A stretch of 64,000 nucleotides of DNA from Bacteroidetes bacterium SB0662_bin_6 (GTDB lineage Bacteria; Bacteroidota; Rhodothermia; Rhodothermales; VXPQ01): the NCBI GenBank assembly GCA_009839485.1, contig VXPQ01000025.1:48623-112622 (forward strand). The letters run 5' to 3'. A program made the position numbers and the translations under genes. This document shows, piece by piece, positions 47,351 through 56,395 of this stretch. Each line of letters begins with the position of its first letter. Position 1 is the first letter of the stretch. A model generated the notes under the pieces. It was not told the DNA's origin, made no database searches, and was given only the letters and a program-made list of their open reading frames with translations.

Positions 47351-50326
47351 ATGAAAACATTCCTCCCCTTTCTCGCCTGCATCTGCATGTTTTTATGTGC
47401 CAGCCAAGCCGTAGCACAGCAGGCGCCACGCCTTATTGTGAATGAGTTTCTCGCCGATCCGGCGGCTGACGCTCCCGGTGACGCCAACGGAGACGGCACG
47501 CGTTCCGGTTCGCAGGACGAGTTCGTCGAGCTTGCCAATATCAGTGCGGATACGCTCGATTTGACCGGCTGGATGGTCGGTGACGATGAGGGAATAAACT
47601 TCACGTTCCCGGACGGCTACATGATGCCTCCCAGGGCGCTGCTCGTCATTTTCGGCGGCGGCGATGTCTCGAATGTCCCGGGTTACGATGCGGATCCTCT
47701 TATGACGCGTGCATTCCAGGCCGACAGCACCGTGGGCAACGGCTTCGCCAACGGCGGTGACTACATCGTCATCCAGTCGCCCGACGGCAATGAGGATATG
47801 TACGTTGCCTACAATTCGGCGAACGGTCAGGGCCCGCCAACCAAGGATGCGGTCGCAAATATCACGTTCGAGTTCGAAGTGAATGTAAATGCGGCGGCCA
47901 ATGAGGATGTCTCTCTTACAAGAAATCCTGATGGCGACATCTCGAATCCCGATCCATTCGTACAGCATAGTTCGGTAAGCTCAGCCCTCTTTTCGCCCGG
48001 GCTGACCATCACCGGCGGTGACATGGTCCCCAAGGTCCGGCCGCCGCTTTCCATCGTCATCAACGAAGTTTTAGCCGATCCGCCAGGAGGAGACGCCGGT
48101 GACGCCAACGGAGACGGCACGCGTAGTTCGTCACAGGATGAATTCATCGAATTGGCGAACGTAGGCGATACCGCAGTTGATATCGGAGGGTGGATGCTGG
48201 GGGACGACGAAGGTATTGCCTTTGTTTTTCCGGATGGATATATGGTGGAGCCGCGCGGCATCATCGCTGTCTTTGGTGGAGGAGATGTAAGTAATGTCCC
48301 GGGTTACAATGCGGATCCGATGATGACGCGTGTATTTCAGGCTGACAGCACCGTGGGGAACGGCTTCGCCAACGGCGGTGACATCATCATACTCCTGTCT
48401 GATGATGGGACGTATGATACATGGTTTGCCTACGGAAGCAAAGCCAACACGGGGGGCCCCGCCCCGGAGACGTACCCGGCAGGTACGGAATTCGAGATCG
48501 AGCAGGATGTTGCTGCGCCCGCTAATGCGGACAATTCGGTGACCCGCTTTCCGGACGGCAACGTTAATGTGCCGGATCCATTCGTGCAGCATCTGGCAGT
48601 GAGCACCAATGCATTTTCGCCGGCCCTTACTATAGACGGCCGCATGCAAGTACCGCCGCCACAGCCGCCCGTTACGATCGTCATCAACGAAATCCTTGCC
48701 GATGCGGCAGGCGACGCCAACGGCGACGGCACGGTCGACGGCATGCAAGACGAATTCATCGAACTCATCAACACCAGTGAAGAGATGTCCGTTGACCTCT
48801 CCGGCTGGAGCGTCGGAGATCCCGGGGGCCTTACGTTCACGTTCCCGGACGGCTTTATGCTCCCTCCGCTAAAGCTGGTCGCCGTCTTTGGGGGAGGTGA
48901 TGTGTCCGCTGTGCAGGGGTACAATGCAGATCCGCTGCAGTCGCGGGTCTTTGCAGCCAGCGGCAGTCTTGGCGATGGCCTGGATGAAGCGGGAGACCAC
49001 GCCGTACTGGTAAGTGCTGACGGCTCGTACGATGCCTACGTCGCTTTCGGCAGTGCAAGCGGTGGAACCGCACCGACGATCATGAGCGGCGGAAGTAACG
49101 TGGACTGGGAGTTTACCCTGAATACGGCTGCTGAGGCAAACATGGATAATTCCATTACGCGCGAGCCCGACGGCAATTTCCTGGCCATGGATCCCTTTGT
49201 TCAGCATTCGACCACCGGCGGCGGGCCCTGGTCTCCGGCAGCAACTATTGCCGGCGTCGGCGGGCTTGACGAATTCAAGGATGTTCCCCACCCCTGGGGT
49301 ACGGGCTACGTGATGGCGTTCAACTGGTGGGAGCGTGACCGCGTTGAAATCCGCGACGCTCCCCAGCTCTTCCCGATCCGGATGGACGAGGGTACCATCG
49401 AACTCTGGTTCAGGCCCGACTCGATCCTGACGAATGACACCCATGACCCCGACTGGACGTACCTGTTTGGCAAAAATCTCGGAGGCAACAATCCCGGTGA
49501 CCTGGGTGTGGGCTGGCGGCGTAGCGAGGGGCGTCTCCTGTTCTTCATGCAGGACGGCACCAATACCACCAATCTCAACCAGAACGACGACATCCGCACA
49601 CAATTCTTCCCGCGCTGGTATCATGTGGCGGTAACGTGGAATGTTGCGGACAAGATGCGGATGTATATTGACGGCGCAAAAGTTGCCGAAATCGAGTCGG
49701 AGGTTCCATTGCTGGGGGGCTCGATGCAGGCAGCGATAGGCAACGGCGCCTCAGACCTGTGGAACGACAGGTATGAAGGCTTCCGCGGCATGATCGATGA
49801 GGTACGTGTCTCACTGGTCGATCGGTATGCCGGCGTCGATGCTTTCGACTTGCAGACGGAACCGTTCGAGCCTGACGCAATGACGCTGGCGCTCTGGCAC
49901 CTCGATGAGGGACAGGGAGAAACCACGGAGGATGCCACCGGGAACGGATTCACGGGGCACCTCGGCGGTTTTGATGGAGACGGGAATTTTGACGCGGCTA
50001 CTATGCCGATGTGGATCGACGCTTCCACGCTGGTGACCGGAGTTACCGAAGACGAACTGCCAAAAGAATTCTCCCTCGAACAGAACTATCCGAACCCGTT
50101 CAATCCCAACACATCGATTACGTACACCATTCCGCACATGACCAATGTAAGGGTCGAAGTATACAATGTGCTGGGACAGCGTGTCCAGGTGCTGACCGAC
50201 CAGGCGCTGGCTGCCGGGACCTACACGATCAACTTCCAGGCCGATCGCCTCGCCAGTGGTATCTACTTCTATGTGCTGCATGCCGACAACACGCATCTGG
50301 TACGGAAGATGGTCTTGCTGAAGTAG
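47351..50326 (+). CDS. T9SS-exported protein with three lamin-tail domains and a LamG domain
   Basis: 991 residues. Signal peptide MKTFLPFLACICMFLCAS to about residue 23. Three lamin-tail-like domains start at about 28, 232 and 432, each opening with IVNE(F/V/I)LAD, GDANGDGT and QDEF(V/I)EL, followed by a GW.(V/L)GD turn. A concanavalin/LamG-like domain is at about 650-820 (EGTIELWFRPDS, WYHVAVTWNVADKMRMYIDG, FRGMIDEVRVSL). The last ~80 residues are a type A T9SS sorting domain (SLEQNYPNPFNPNTSITY, VYNVLGQRVQVL, LASGIYFYVL, KMVLLK). Surface attachment or secretion is expected; no catalytic motif is visible. Domains 1 and 2 share long identical DNA blocks. Confidence 0.9.
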   Translation: MKTFLPFLACICMFLCASQAVAQQAPRLIVNEFLADPAADAPGDANGDGTRSGSQDEFVELANISADTLDLTGWMVGDDEGINFTFPDGYMMPPRALLVIFGGGDVSNVPGYDADPLMTRAFQADSTVGNGFANGGDYIVIQSPDGNEDMYVAYNSANGQGPPTKDAVANITFEFEVNVNAAANEDVSLTRNPDGDISNPDPFVQHSSVSSALFSPGLTITGGDMVPKVRPPLSIVINEVLADPPGGDAGDANGDGTRSSSQDEFIELANVGDTAVDIGGWMLGDDEGIAFVFPDGYMVEPRGIIAVFGGGDVSNVPGYNADPMMTRVFQADSTVGNGFANGGDIIILLSDDGTYDTWFAYGSKANTGGPAPETYPAGTEFEIEQDVAAPANADNSVTRFPDGNVNVPDPFVQHLAVSTNAFSPALTIDGRMQVPPPQPPVTIVINEILADAAGDANGDGTVDGMQDEFIELINTSEEMSVDLSGWSVGDPGGLTFTFPDGFMLPPLKLVAVFGGGDVSAVQGYNADPLQSRVFAASGSLGDGLDEAGDHAVLVSADGSYDAYVAFGSASGGTAPTIMSGGSNVDWEFTLNTAAEANMDNSITREPDGNFLAMDPFVQHSTTGGGPWSPAATIAGVGGLDEFKDVPHPWGTGYVMAFNWWERDRVEIRDAPQLFPIRMDEGTIELWFRPDSILTNDTHDPDWTYLFGKNLGGNNPGDLGVGWRRSEGRLLFFMQDGTNTTNLNQNDDIRTQFFPRWYHVAVTWNVADKMRMYIDGAKVAEIESEVPLLGGSMQAAIGNGASDLWNDRYEGFRGMIDEVRVSLVDRYAGVDAFDLQTEPFEPDAMTLALWHLDEGQGETTEDATGNGFTGHLGGFDGDGNFDAATMPMWIDASTLVTGVTEDELPKEFSLEQNYPNPFNPNTSITYTIPHMTNVRVEVYNVLGQRVQVLTDQALAAGTYTINFQADRLASGIYFYVLHADNTHLVRKMVLLK
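47477..48124 (+). repeat. near-identical DNA blocks in lamin-tail domains 1 and 2
   Basis: A 27-bp block is identical at 47477-47503 and 48098-48124, 621 bp apart. A second block (around 47724-47760 and 48345-48381) differs by one base. Between them the domains diverge, indicating recent duplication or gene conversion rather than shared codon preference alone. Confidence 0.75.
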
Positions 50327-50336
50327 TCCTTCAGAT

Positions 50337-50363
50337 CGGCGGGCAGCTCCTTGCTGCCCGCCG
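50337..50363 (+). terminator. strong GC hairpin after the lamin-tail gene
   Basis: An 11-bp perfect stem (CGGCGGGCAGC at 50337-50347, complement at 50353-50363) with a TCCTT loop starts 11 bp after the stop codon. There is no T-run, so it may stabilise or process the mRNA rather than terminate it. It separates the lamin-tail gene from the next three genes. Confidence 0.55.
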
Positions 50364-50423
50364 GTCGTCTGCGCAGGACGATCAGCGGACGGCTTCCTGA
50401 TGTGATACTCTTCACATGCAAGA

Positions 50424-52406
50424 ATGAGCATGATTCCCGGATGCAACAGGCTCCGCCTCTACCTGGCGGCGGCTGTGCTTATGCTCTCTGCAGGACAGGT
50501 TGATGCGGCTGGTGTGATTTTTCGCTATCTGCCCGGATCGCCGGAATTATCCTCAGTAGTTGAAACACGGCACGTAGAGGCAGGACCGTTTCTTGACCCG
50601 CGGGAACGCCAGGCGCGCTGGCCGGATAGCTGGGGCTACAATCCCGTTTGGGCTGCCGAATTCGAGGGGACATCATCCACGATGCGAGGCAGTGCCGGCA
50701 CAAATGTGAACCAGCCGGCCGGTCCGCGAATGACAGCCGAGGTGTGGCTGCGGTTGCTGGAACGCGGTGATCACCACACATTGCTCAGCAATCGCATCGG
50801 ATCACTCGACGGATTTACCCTCGGCCTGGAAACAGGCATACCCTATTTCACGGTGGTCATCGGGGGAGTAGCCTACCGCATTGCGGGTTCGGAAGAGGTG
50901 GTGGTTGGTCAGGACGTGTGGATTGCAGCGACCGCAGAGTACACGTTTTCGAATACGCTGATTCTCAGGATATATCGCGATGGCAAACTGGACGCAGAGG
51001 AGTCGAAGGCGGCAACGATTGCATCGCCCTACGTCATACCGCAGCCATTTTTCGTGGGGACAGAGGCCACGGGCACAGAGGATGACCTGAATTTGAAGGG
51101 CGCCATTACGGGGCTGGTTTTCGCTGCTGTAGTGCGCGACTATGTGGCCCATCCGTCCTATCTCGGCACGTCTCCGCCCTTCGATGGAAGCGCCTACTTT
51201 GGCATGCCTGCTTTCCATGACTATGAACCGGGAAGCTTTAATCTCCCCATGGACCAGCGTATAAACACGTATACCACGCCGGTTACCCGCCGCTTTTTCC
51301 TGCCGCATGTGAACGATGCCTTCATCCCGCAGGGCACAGCCGTAGTGAGCGACGAAGCCGGGCAGGCCAGACTGGTCTATGTATCCTATTACCACAGGAC
51401 CCGTGACAACCGGCTGGAGACCAGGCGTTCCATCGTTGTCGAGATTGATGTCGCCACGGGGCACGTGCGCCGTACATTTCGCCTGAACGGCCGACTGAGA
51501 ACGGCGCACGTTGGAGGGGTCTCCGTCGTCGGCGAGGCCATTTATGTCGCCTCGGAAGGAACGGTGGAACGCTATATTCTTCCACCATACGAAGAGGCCG
51601 GCGATCGGTATATAGATCTGTTGGCGGATTCGCACGGAACACGAAATGTTCGAAGCAAGGCTTCTTTTGTGTCGTCCTTCCAGGACACGCTTTGGGTGGG
51701 CGATTACCGGACCGGCGGACAGCAGCAGCCCTATCTGTATGGCTATCCACTGGACGAAGCAGGTCTGATCGTACAGAGTGCGAGCCCCGTCATCTATCCC
51801 ATCCCGCGCAGGATACAGGGGGTGGACTTCCATGCCGTAAACAACACGGTCTACGTTTTCATGGCCCGTAACCGAAATAGCCGGGAGGCGGAAGTGCTGC
51901 GCTTTAAGCGTTCCGACCTCCGTCCTGGTACCCTTCCTGTCTGGGAGGCCAGCATCACGTTCCCCCATGGCATCGAAGATCTTGCGTTCTCGCCAGACGG
52001 AACCCTGTGGACGAATTCCGAGTCGGGTACAGACTATTACCAGCGTACAGTCGGGTGGTCCACGTTCTACCCCTTTGTATACGGTGTTGCCCTGTCGGAA
52101 ATCCTGCTGCATGCCGGCGACACAAAGCCCGACCAGGTTCCGTTGCCAGACCTGCATCTGGAAGTGTTTCCAAACCCGGCGGCTGATCAGCTCCATATCA
52201 ATTATGTCCTGGACCAACCGTCCACCGTGCATCTGGAGGTGTTCGACCTCCTTGGTCGAGAGGTAAAAGCGGTCGTCTATCCGCCGCAAAGGCCAGGCGC
52301 CCACCATGTGACATGGATGATTGACCACCTGGCCTCCGGGACCTATATGCTGGTTCTGGACGCGGAAGGGTACAGGGTCTATCAACCTGTTACTCTGCTA
52401 CAATAA
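50424..52406 (+). CDS. T9SS-exported LamG/propeller-like protein
   Basis: 660 residues; the ATG at 50430 is an alternative start. Signal peptide to about residue 28 (LAAAVLMLSAGQVDAA). Residues about 80-230 look like a LamG/concanavalin sandwich (MTAEVWLRLLERGDHHTLLS, LKGAITGLVFAAV). About 290-560 is a repeated beta region resembling a propeller (LVYVSYYHRTRDNRLET, GVSVVGEAIYVASEGTVERY, FHAVNNTVYVFMARN, IEDLAFSPDGTLWTNSESG). The C-terminus is a T9SS sorting domain (LEVFPNPAADQLHINYVL, LEVFDLLGREVKAVV, ASGTYMLVLDAEGY). Substrate or partner unknown. The next gene starts 3 bp later. Confidence 0.8.
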   Translation: MSMIPGCNRLRLYLAAAVLMLSAGQVDAAGVIFRYLPGSPELSSVVETRHVEAGPFLDPRERQARWPDSWGYNPVWAAEFEGTSSTMRGSAGTNVNQPAGPRMTAEVWLRLLERGDHHTLLSNRIGSLDGFTLGLETGIPYFTVVIGGVAYRIAGSEEVVVGQDVWIAATAEYTFSNTLILRIYRDGKLDAEESKAATIASPYVIPQPFFVGTEATGTEDDLNLKGAITGLVFAAVVRDYVAHPSYLGTSPPFDGSAYFGMPAFHDYEPGSFNLPMDQRINTYTTPVTRRFFLPHVNDAFIPQGTAVVSDEAGQARLVYVSYYHRTRDNRLETRRSIVVEIDVATGHVRRTFRLNGRLRTAHVGGVSVVGEAIYVASEGTVERYILPPYEEAGDRYIDLLADSHGTRNVRSKASFVSSFQDTLWVGDYRTGGQQQPYLYGYPLDEAGLIVQSASPVIYPIPRRIQGVDFHAVNNTVYVFMARNRNSREAEVLRFKRSDLRPGTLPVWEASITFPHGIEDLAFSPDGTLWTNSESGTDYYQRTVGWSTFYPFVYGVALSEILLHAGDTKPDQVPLPDLHLEVFPNPAADQLHINYVLDQPSTVHLEVFDLLGREVKAVVYPPQRPGAHHVTWMIDHLASGTYMLVLDAEGYRVYQPVTLLQ

Positions 52407-52409
52407 ACG

Positions 52410-53798
52410 ATGCGTGGATTGGCGCTTTTTGTCCTGCTCTGTGTGCTCCTGTCGACTTCGGGCTGTGGTCCCGCGGCCCCGGGGTCTACCGAATCATCGG
52501 CCGAAGGAGCCATTGTCGCGACGGTAGATGGCGAGCCGATCTATGCCAGGGATTTTGTCCTGAACTACGAACTGGGGTTTCCTCATCTGCATCGGGGAGA
52601 CAACACAAGGCTGGCATATCTGAGCCGCATAATTGACGAGAAACTCCTGGCTCTTGAGGGGATTCGGCGAGGGCTCCTGGATCACGCAGAGGTCAGGCGG
52701 AATATTGAGGACCTGCGCGAGGAATTGCTCGTCGAACAGGTATTCCAACGCTACGTCAACGATCAGGTTAGCGTTACGCCCGAGGATATCACCCTGGCCA
52801 TGCAGCAGGATCGGACTTCTTTTCAACTGCGGTATCTGCCGGCCCGGTCCTCCGCGGAGGGGCATCGTTTGCGCGATGAGGCATTACGGGTGGGATTACC
52901 GGCGCTAATCCGGGAATTCGTGTCCAGCAATGATGAGCAGAACCTGCATCCGTCAGACTTCGAGAGCCCCTATGTCACGAGCCACGATCTGCACCCGGAC
53001 CTGATGGCGGCGATCATCGATCTTCCGATAGGCGAGATTTCGGCGCCGGTGCCCTACCATGGCCAATACCTCTTGCTGCAGCTCGTCGATGTGCGCCGTG
53101 AACCTGTGTCGCCGTCCGCCACCGCACGCGCCACGTTCGAGCAGGTAGTCTTTCACCAGAAGGCCAGTGTCCTGGCGCGAACCTTTATCGGTTCCATGAT
53201 GAAGCCGCTTGACGTACGCCTGAAGCCTGCATCCTACAGGCTGCTGCGCGAAGAACTATGGCACTGGTACCAGGAGGGGCCACCTCAGGGTAATCTTCTG
53301 ACTGAATTCCTGGCGCGTGAAGCCTCCGATACCGACAACCTTCGCGTGATTCCTGATGATGTGCTCATCACGACTTCCGACGGCGACTGGACCGTCCGGG
53401 ACTTTCTCGCGGCCTTTCCGGCCGCGCGATATCCCCTGCGCCATGAGCGCCGGGAGGTCTTCGAGAATGACTTGTACGACGCAATCGGTCTTACTCTTCG
53501 CGACCACTATTTTGTCCAGCGTGCACTGGAAGAGAATATGGACGAGGACCCGGCGCTACGCCACGAACTTGCCCTATGGACAGACAAGTGGGTTTATCGT
53601 GTGCTGCGCGAAGAACTCGCCGATAGCGAGGAAACAGTGGGCGAAACCCTCCGGCGGTTGCGTGAGCACTACCCTGTGGTCGTCCACCATGCGGTACTGG
53701 ACACACTAACCCTTTCGACGCCGAACAACGCGGGGTTAACTGTGCTTAAAGGCCATACGCTGCGCCCCGCCTTCCCCGTTGCCGATCCGGTGTGGTAG
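52410..53798 (+). CDS. SurA-like periplasmic chaperone lipoprotein
   Basis: 462 residues with a lipoprotein signal (LLCVLLSTSGC, Cys19). The next part resembles SurA/PrsA N-terminal chaperone domains (ATVDGEPIYARDFVLNYE, LSRIIDEKLLALEGIRRGL, RRNIEDLREELLVEQVFQRY). A parvulin-like segment is only weakly visible (LPIGEISAPVPYHGQYLLLQLVDVRREP), so isomerase activity is doubtful. The C-terminal 200 residues are helical and unrecognised. Three bp after the T9SS protein gene, it looks like a dedicated folding or delivery factor for the surface proteins encoded upstream. Confidence 0.8.
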   Translation: MRGLALFVLLCVLLSTSGCGPAAPGSTESSAEGAIVATVDGEPIYARDFVLNYELGFPHLHRGDNTRLAYLSRIIDEKLLALEGIRRGLLDHAEVRRNIEDLREELLVEQVFQRYVNDQVSVTPEDITLAMQQDRTSFQLRYLPARSSAEGHRLRDEALRVGLPALIREFVSSNDEQNLHPSDFESPYVTSHDLHPDLMAAIIDLPIGEISAPVPYHGQYLLLQLVDVRREPVSPSATARATFEQVVFHQKASVLARTFIGSMMKPLDVRLKPASYRLLREELWHWYQEGPPQGNLLTEFLAREASDTDNLRVIPDDVLITTSDGDWTVRDFLAAFPAARYPLRHERREVFENDLYDAIGLTLRDHYFVQRALEENMDEDPALRHELALWTDKWVYRVLREELADSEETVGETLRRLREHYPVVVHHAVLDTLTLSTPNNAGLTVLKGHTLRPAFPVADPVW

Positions 53799-53828
53799 CC
53801 TCGCACATTATCCCTCCTGTAACCGCTC

Positions 53829-55475
53829 ATGGCGCCTATGAAACGCGAGGTCTTTCTCGATCATATCCGGGATGAAGACCGTCCATGGGATGTGATCATT
53901 ATCGGGGGTGGAGCTACCGGCCTGGGCGCCGCCGTGGATGCTGCGTCCCGCGGATACCGGACGGTTTTGCTCGAACAGGCCGATTTCGCCGAAGGCACGT
54001 CAAGTCGCAGCACAAAACTGATCCATGGCGGCGTCCGATACCTGAGGCAGGGCAACGTAGCGCTTGTCCGTGAAGCATTGCGCGAGCGCAGCCGGCTCCG
54101 CGACAATGCGCCGCATCTGGTGCGCAATCTGAAGTTCATGCTCCCCGCCTATTCCCGGTGGGAACGCCCGTTTTACGGCCTGGGACTGAAGACCTACGAC
54201 CTGCTGGCGGGCCACCGCTCCTTCGGGAAGTCGCACCTGCTTTCGCGGGCGCGGACGCTGGAGGAACTCCCCGGCATAGAGGCCGGCGGACTGTGCGGCA
54301 GCGTCGTTTATCATGATGGTCAGTTCGACGACGCCCGTCTGGCCCTGACTCTGGCCCGCACGGCCGCTCGCCACGGGGCCGCAGTGGTCAATTACGCCCG
54401 TGTCGTCGGACTGCTCAAAGCACAAAACAAGGTAAATGGGGTCGTAGCCCGCGATCTTGAATCCGGCCAGGAGCTGCATCTGCACGGACACGCCGTCGTG
54501 AACGCCTGCGGCGTCTTCGTGGACGCTGTCAGGAAGCAGGACAAGCCCGGCAGCTCCGATCTTGTGCGCCCGAGTCAGGGCATCCACCTTGTACTCGATC
54601 GATCTTTTTTTCCCTCCCGGCACGCGCTTCTGATCCCCAGGACAAAAGACGACCGCGTACTCTTCGCCCTCCCCTGGCATGGGCGCGTACTGCTGGGCAC
54701 TACCGATACCCCCGTCAGCGCGCCGGCGCTCGAACCGCTGCCGCGCGCCGACGAAATCGAATATCTGATAGACCATGCGGCCCATTATTTCGAGCGCCGT
54801 ATCGCTCCGTCCGATATACTGAGCGCCTTTGCCGGATTGCGCCCCCTTGTCAATGCAGGCAACACGTCGGATACCGCTTCCATCTCGCGCGATCATGTCG
54901 TCCGCATTTCGAAGTCAGGCCTGATTACCGTCACGGGAGGAAAATGGACCACCTATCGCAAGATGGCCGAGGATGTCATTAACGCGGCTGTCCGGGTAGG
55001 CGGGCTGGACGCTCGACCGTGCGTAACCGCCAATCTGCGGCTGCACGGATGGCAAGAGCCCCGCGAGGACGGGGAAACCCTGCAGGCGTACGGGTCGGAC
55101 CAGGCGGAGGTCGAGGCGGTCATAAGGGAAGTAGAGAATGGGCAGGAACGGCTGCATCCCGATTTGCCCTATCGCCGCGGCGAAGTCCATTGGGCAGCGC
55201 GGCATGAAATGGCTCGCACGGTCAGCGACGTGCTTGTGCGCCGCATTCCCGCTCTGCTGCTGAACCGCCATGCGGCCCTCGCGTCCGCGCCGGTGGTGGC
55301 GCGCATCCTTGCGCAGGAATTGGGACGCGACGAAGCCTGGGTGGCAGCACAAGTCCAGGCGATGCGGCAACAGGTAGCCGCCTGCCTGCCCGCGCCATAC
55401 GGGACTCCGTCTCCTGTTTCCACCACCGGAACGGCATCGTCCGACCCAAAACGGAACTTGTCAGAGTATCCCTAA
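53829..55475 (+). CDS. glpD: FAD-dependent glycerol-3-phosphate dehydrogenase
   Basis: 548 residues. It oxidises glycerol-3-phosphate to dihydroxyacetone phosphate and passes electrons to quinone at the inner membrane. The FAD dinucleotide motif is IIIGGGATGLGAAVDAASRG. GlpD blocks SSRSTKLIHGGVRYLRQGN, PRTKDDRVLFALPWHGRVLLGTTDT and FAGLRPLVNAGNTSD follow, with ITVTGGKWTTYRKMAEDVI near residue 365. The C-terminal helical domain is present. It lies 30 bp after the SurA-like gene and 18 bp before the phosphodiesterase gene, so it is likely cotranscribed with the latter. Confidence 0.95.
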   Translation: MAPMKREVFLDHIRDEDRPWDVIIIGGGATGLGAAVDAASRGYRTVLLEQADFAEGTSSRSTKLIHGGVRYLRQGNVALVREALRERSRLRDNAPHLVRNLKFMLPAYSRWERPFYGLGLKTYDLLAGHRSFGKSHLLSRARTLEELPGIEAGGLCGSVVYHDGQFDDARLALTLARTAARHGAAVVNYARVVGLLKAQNKVNGVVARDLESGQELHLHGHAVVNACGVFVDAVRKQDKPGSSDLVRPSQGIHLVLDRSFFPSRHALLIPRTKDDRVLFALPWHGRVLLGTTDTPVSAPALEPLPRADEIEYLIDHAAHYFERRIAPSDILSAFAGLRPLVNAGNTSDTASISRDHVVRISKSGLITVTGGKWTTYRKMAEDVINAAVRVGGLDARPCVTANLRLHGWQEPREDGETLQAYGSDQAEVEAVIREVENGQERLHPDLPYRRGEVHWAARHEMARTVSDVLVRRIPALLLNRHAALASAPVVARILAQELGRDEAWVAAQVQAMRQQVAACLPAPYGTPSPVSTTGTASSDPKRNLSEYP

Positions 55476-55493
55476 CAAAATGGAGTGCATCCC

Positions 55494-56369
55494 ATGACTA
55501 TCTCCGTCATTCTGATCCTGGCAATACAGGTCGTCGTCGGTCAGGTTCAGCCCCCCTTCGACATCCAGGGACACCGGGGCGCCCGGGGCCTGCTGCCCGA
55601 AAATTCCACCGCCGGCTTCTTGCTTGCGGTAGACCTTGGCGTAACCACACTCGAGATAGATGTCGTGGTCTCAGGGGATTCTACGGTCGTCGTCTCCCAC
55701 GAGCCATGGATGTCGGAGACGATCTGCAGCGACGCAACGGGCCGCGCCATTACGGACGGCAGAAGCCACAACATCTTTCGCCTTTCCTACGAGGCGGTCG
55801 CGCAATACGACTGCGGCAGTCGCGGGCATCCCGACTTTCCGCGCCAGGAAAAGCAGCCCGCCGTAAAGCCCAGGCTGGTGGACGTGATCAATGCAGTCGA
55901 GAAGCACACCGCAGAACACGGAATTGAACCGCTGCAATACAACATTGAAATCAAGTCACGCCCGGAATGGGACAGCGTCTTTACGCCGGCTCCTCCTGTA
56001 TTTGCGCAACTCGTGCATGACGCAGTGACCGCCACGGGTATCATGGACCGCGTCACTGTCCAGTCCTTCGACATACGTTCGCTTCAGGCTGCGCACAGGA
56101 CCCGCGCCCGCTGGAAGCTGGCGCTGCTTGTGGCGTCAGAAACAGACCTTGCGTCAATCCTTGACCGGCTTGGCTTCACGCCCGAGGTGTATTCCCCTTA
56201 TTTCCGTCTGGTAGATGAATCTACCGTACGTGACGCGCACGCCCGAGGCATGCGGATCGTCCCGTGGACCGTGAATGAGGTCTCCGACATGAAGCGGCTG
56301 AAGGCTCTTGGGGTAGACGGGCTTATAACGGACTATCCGGACCTTGCCCGGACGGTTTCGGATCCATAG
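55494..56369 (+). CDS. exported glycerophosphodiester phosphodiesterase
   Basis: 291 residues from the ATG at 55494, which has GGAG 8 nt upstream; a GTG at 55485 is in frame. A signal peptide (SVILILAIQVVVGQVQ) places it outside the cytoplasm. GDPD motifs: IQGHRGARGLLPENSTAGF (catalytic His), LEIDVVVSGDSTVVVSHEPW, YNIEIKSRPEW and MRIVPWTVNEVSDMKRL. It hydrolyses glycerophosphodiesters to glycerol-3-phosphate plus an alcohol, the substrate of the adjacent GlpD. In many bacteria this pair belongs to the phosphate-starvation response. Confidence 0.93.
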   Translation: MTISVILILAIQVVVGQVQPPFDIQGHRGARGLLPENSTAGFLLAVDLGVTTLEIDVVVSGDSTVVVSHEPWMSETICSDATGRAITDGRSHNIFRLSYEAVAQYDCGSRGHPDFPRQEKQPAVKPRLVDVINAVEKHTAEHGIEPLQYNIEIKSRPEWDSVFTPAPPVFAQLVHDAVTATGIMDRVTVQSFDIRSLQAAHRTRARWKLALLVASETDLASILDRLGFTPEVYSPYFRLVDESTVRDAHARGMRIVPWTVNEVSDMKRLKALGVDGLITDYPDLARTVSDP

Positions 56370-56395
56370 TCCGGCAGCGGGCCCGCACCCGTCCG

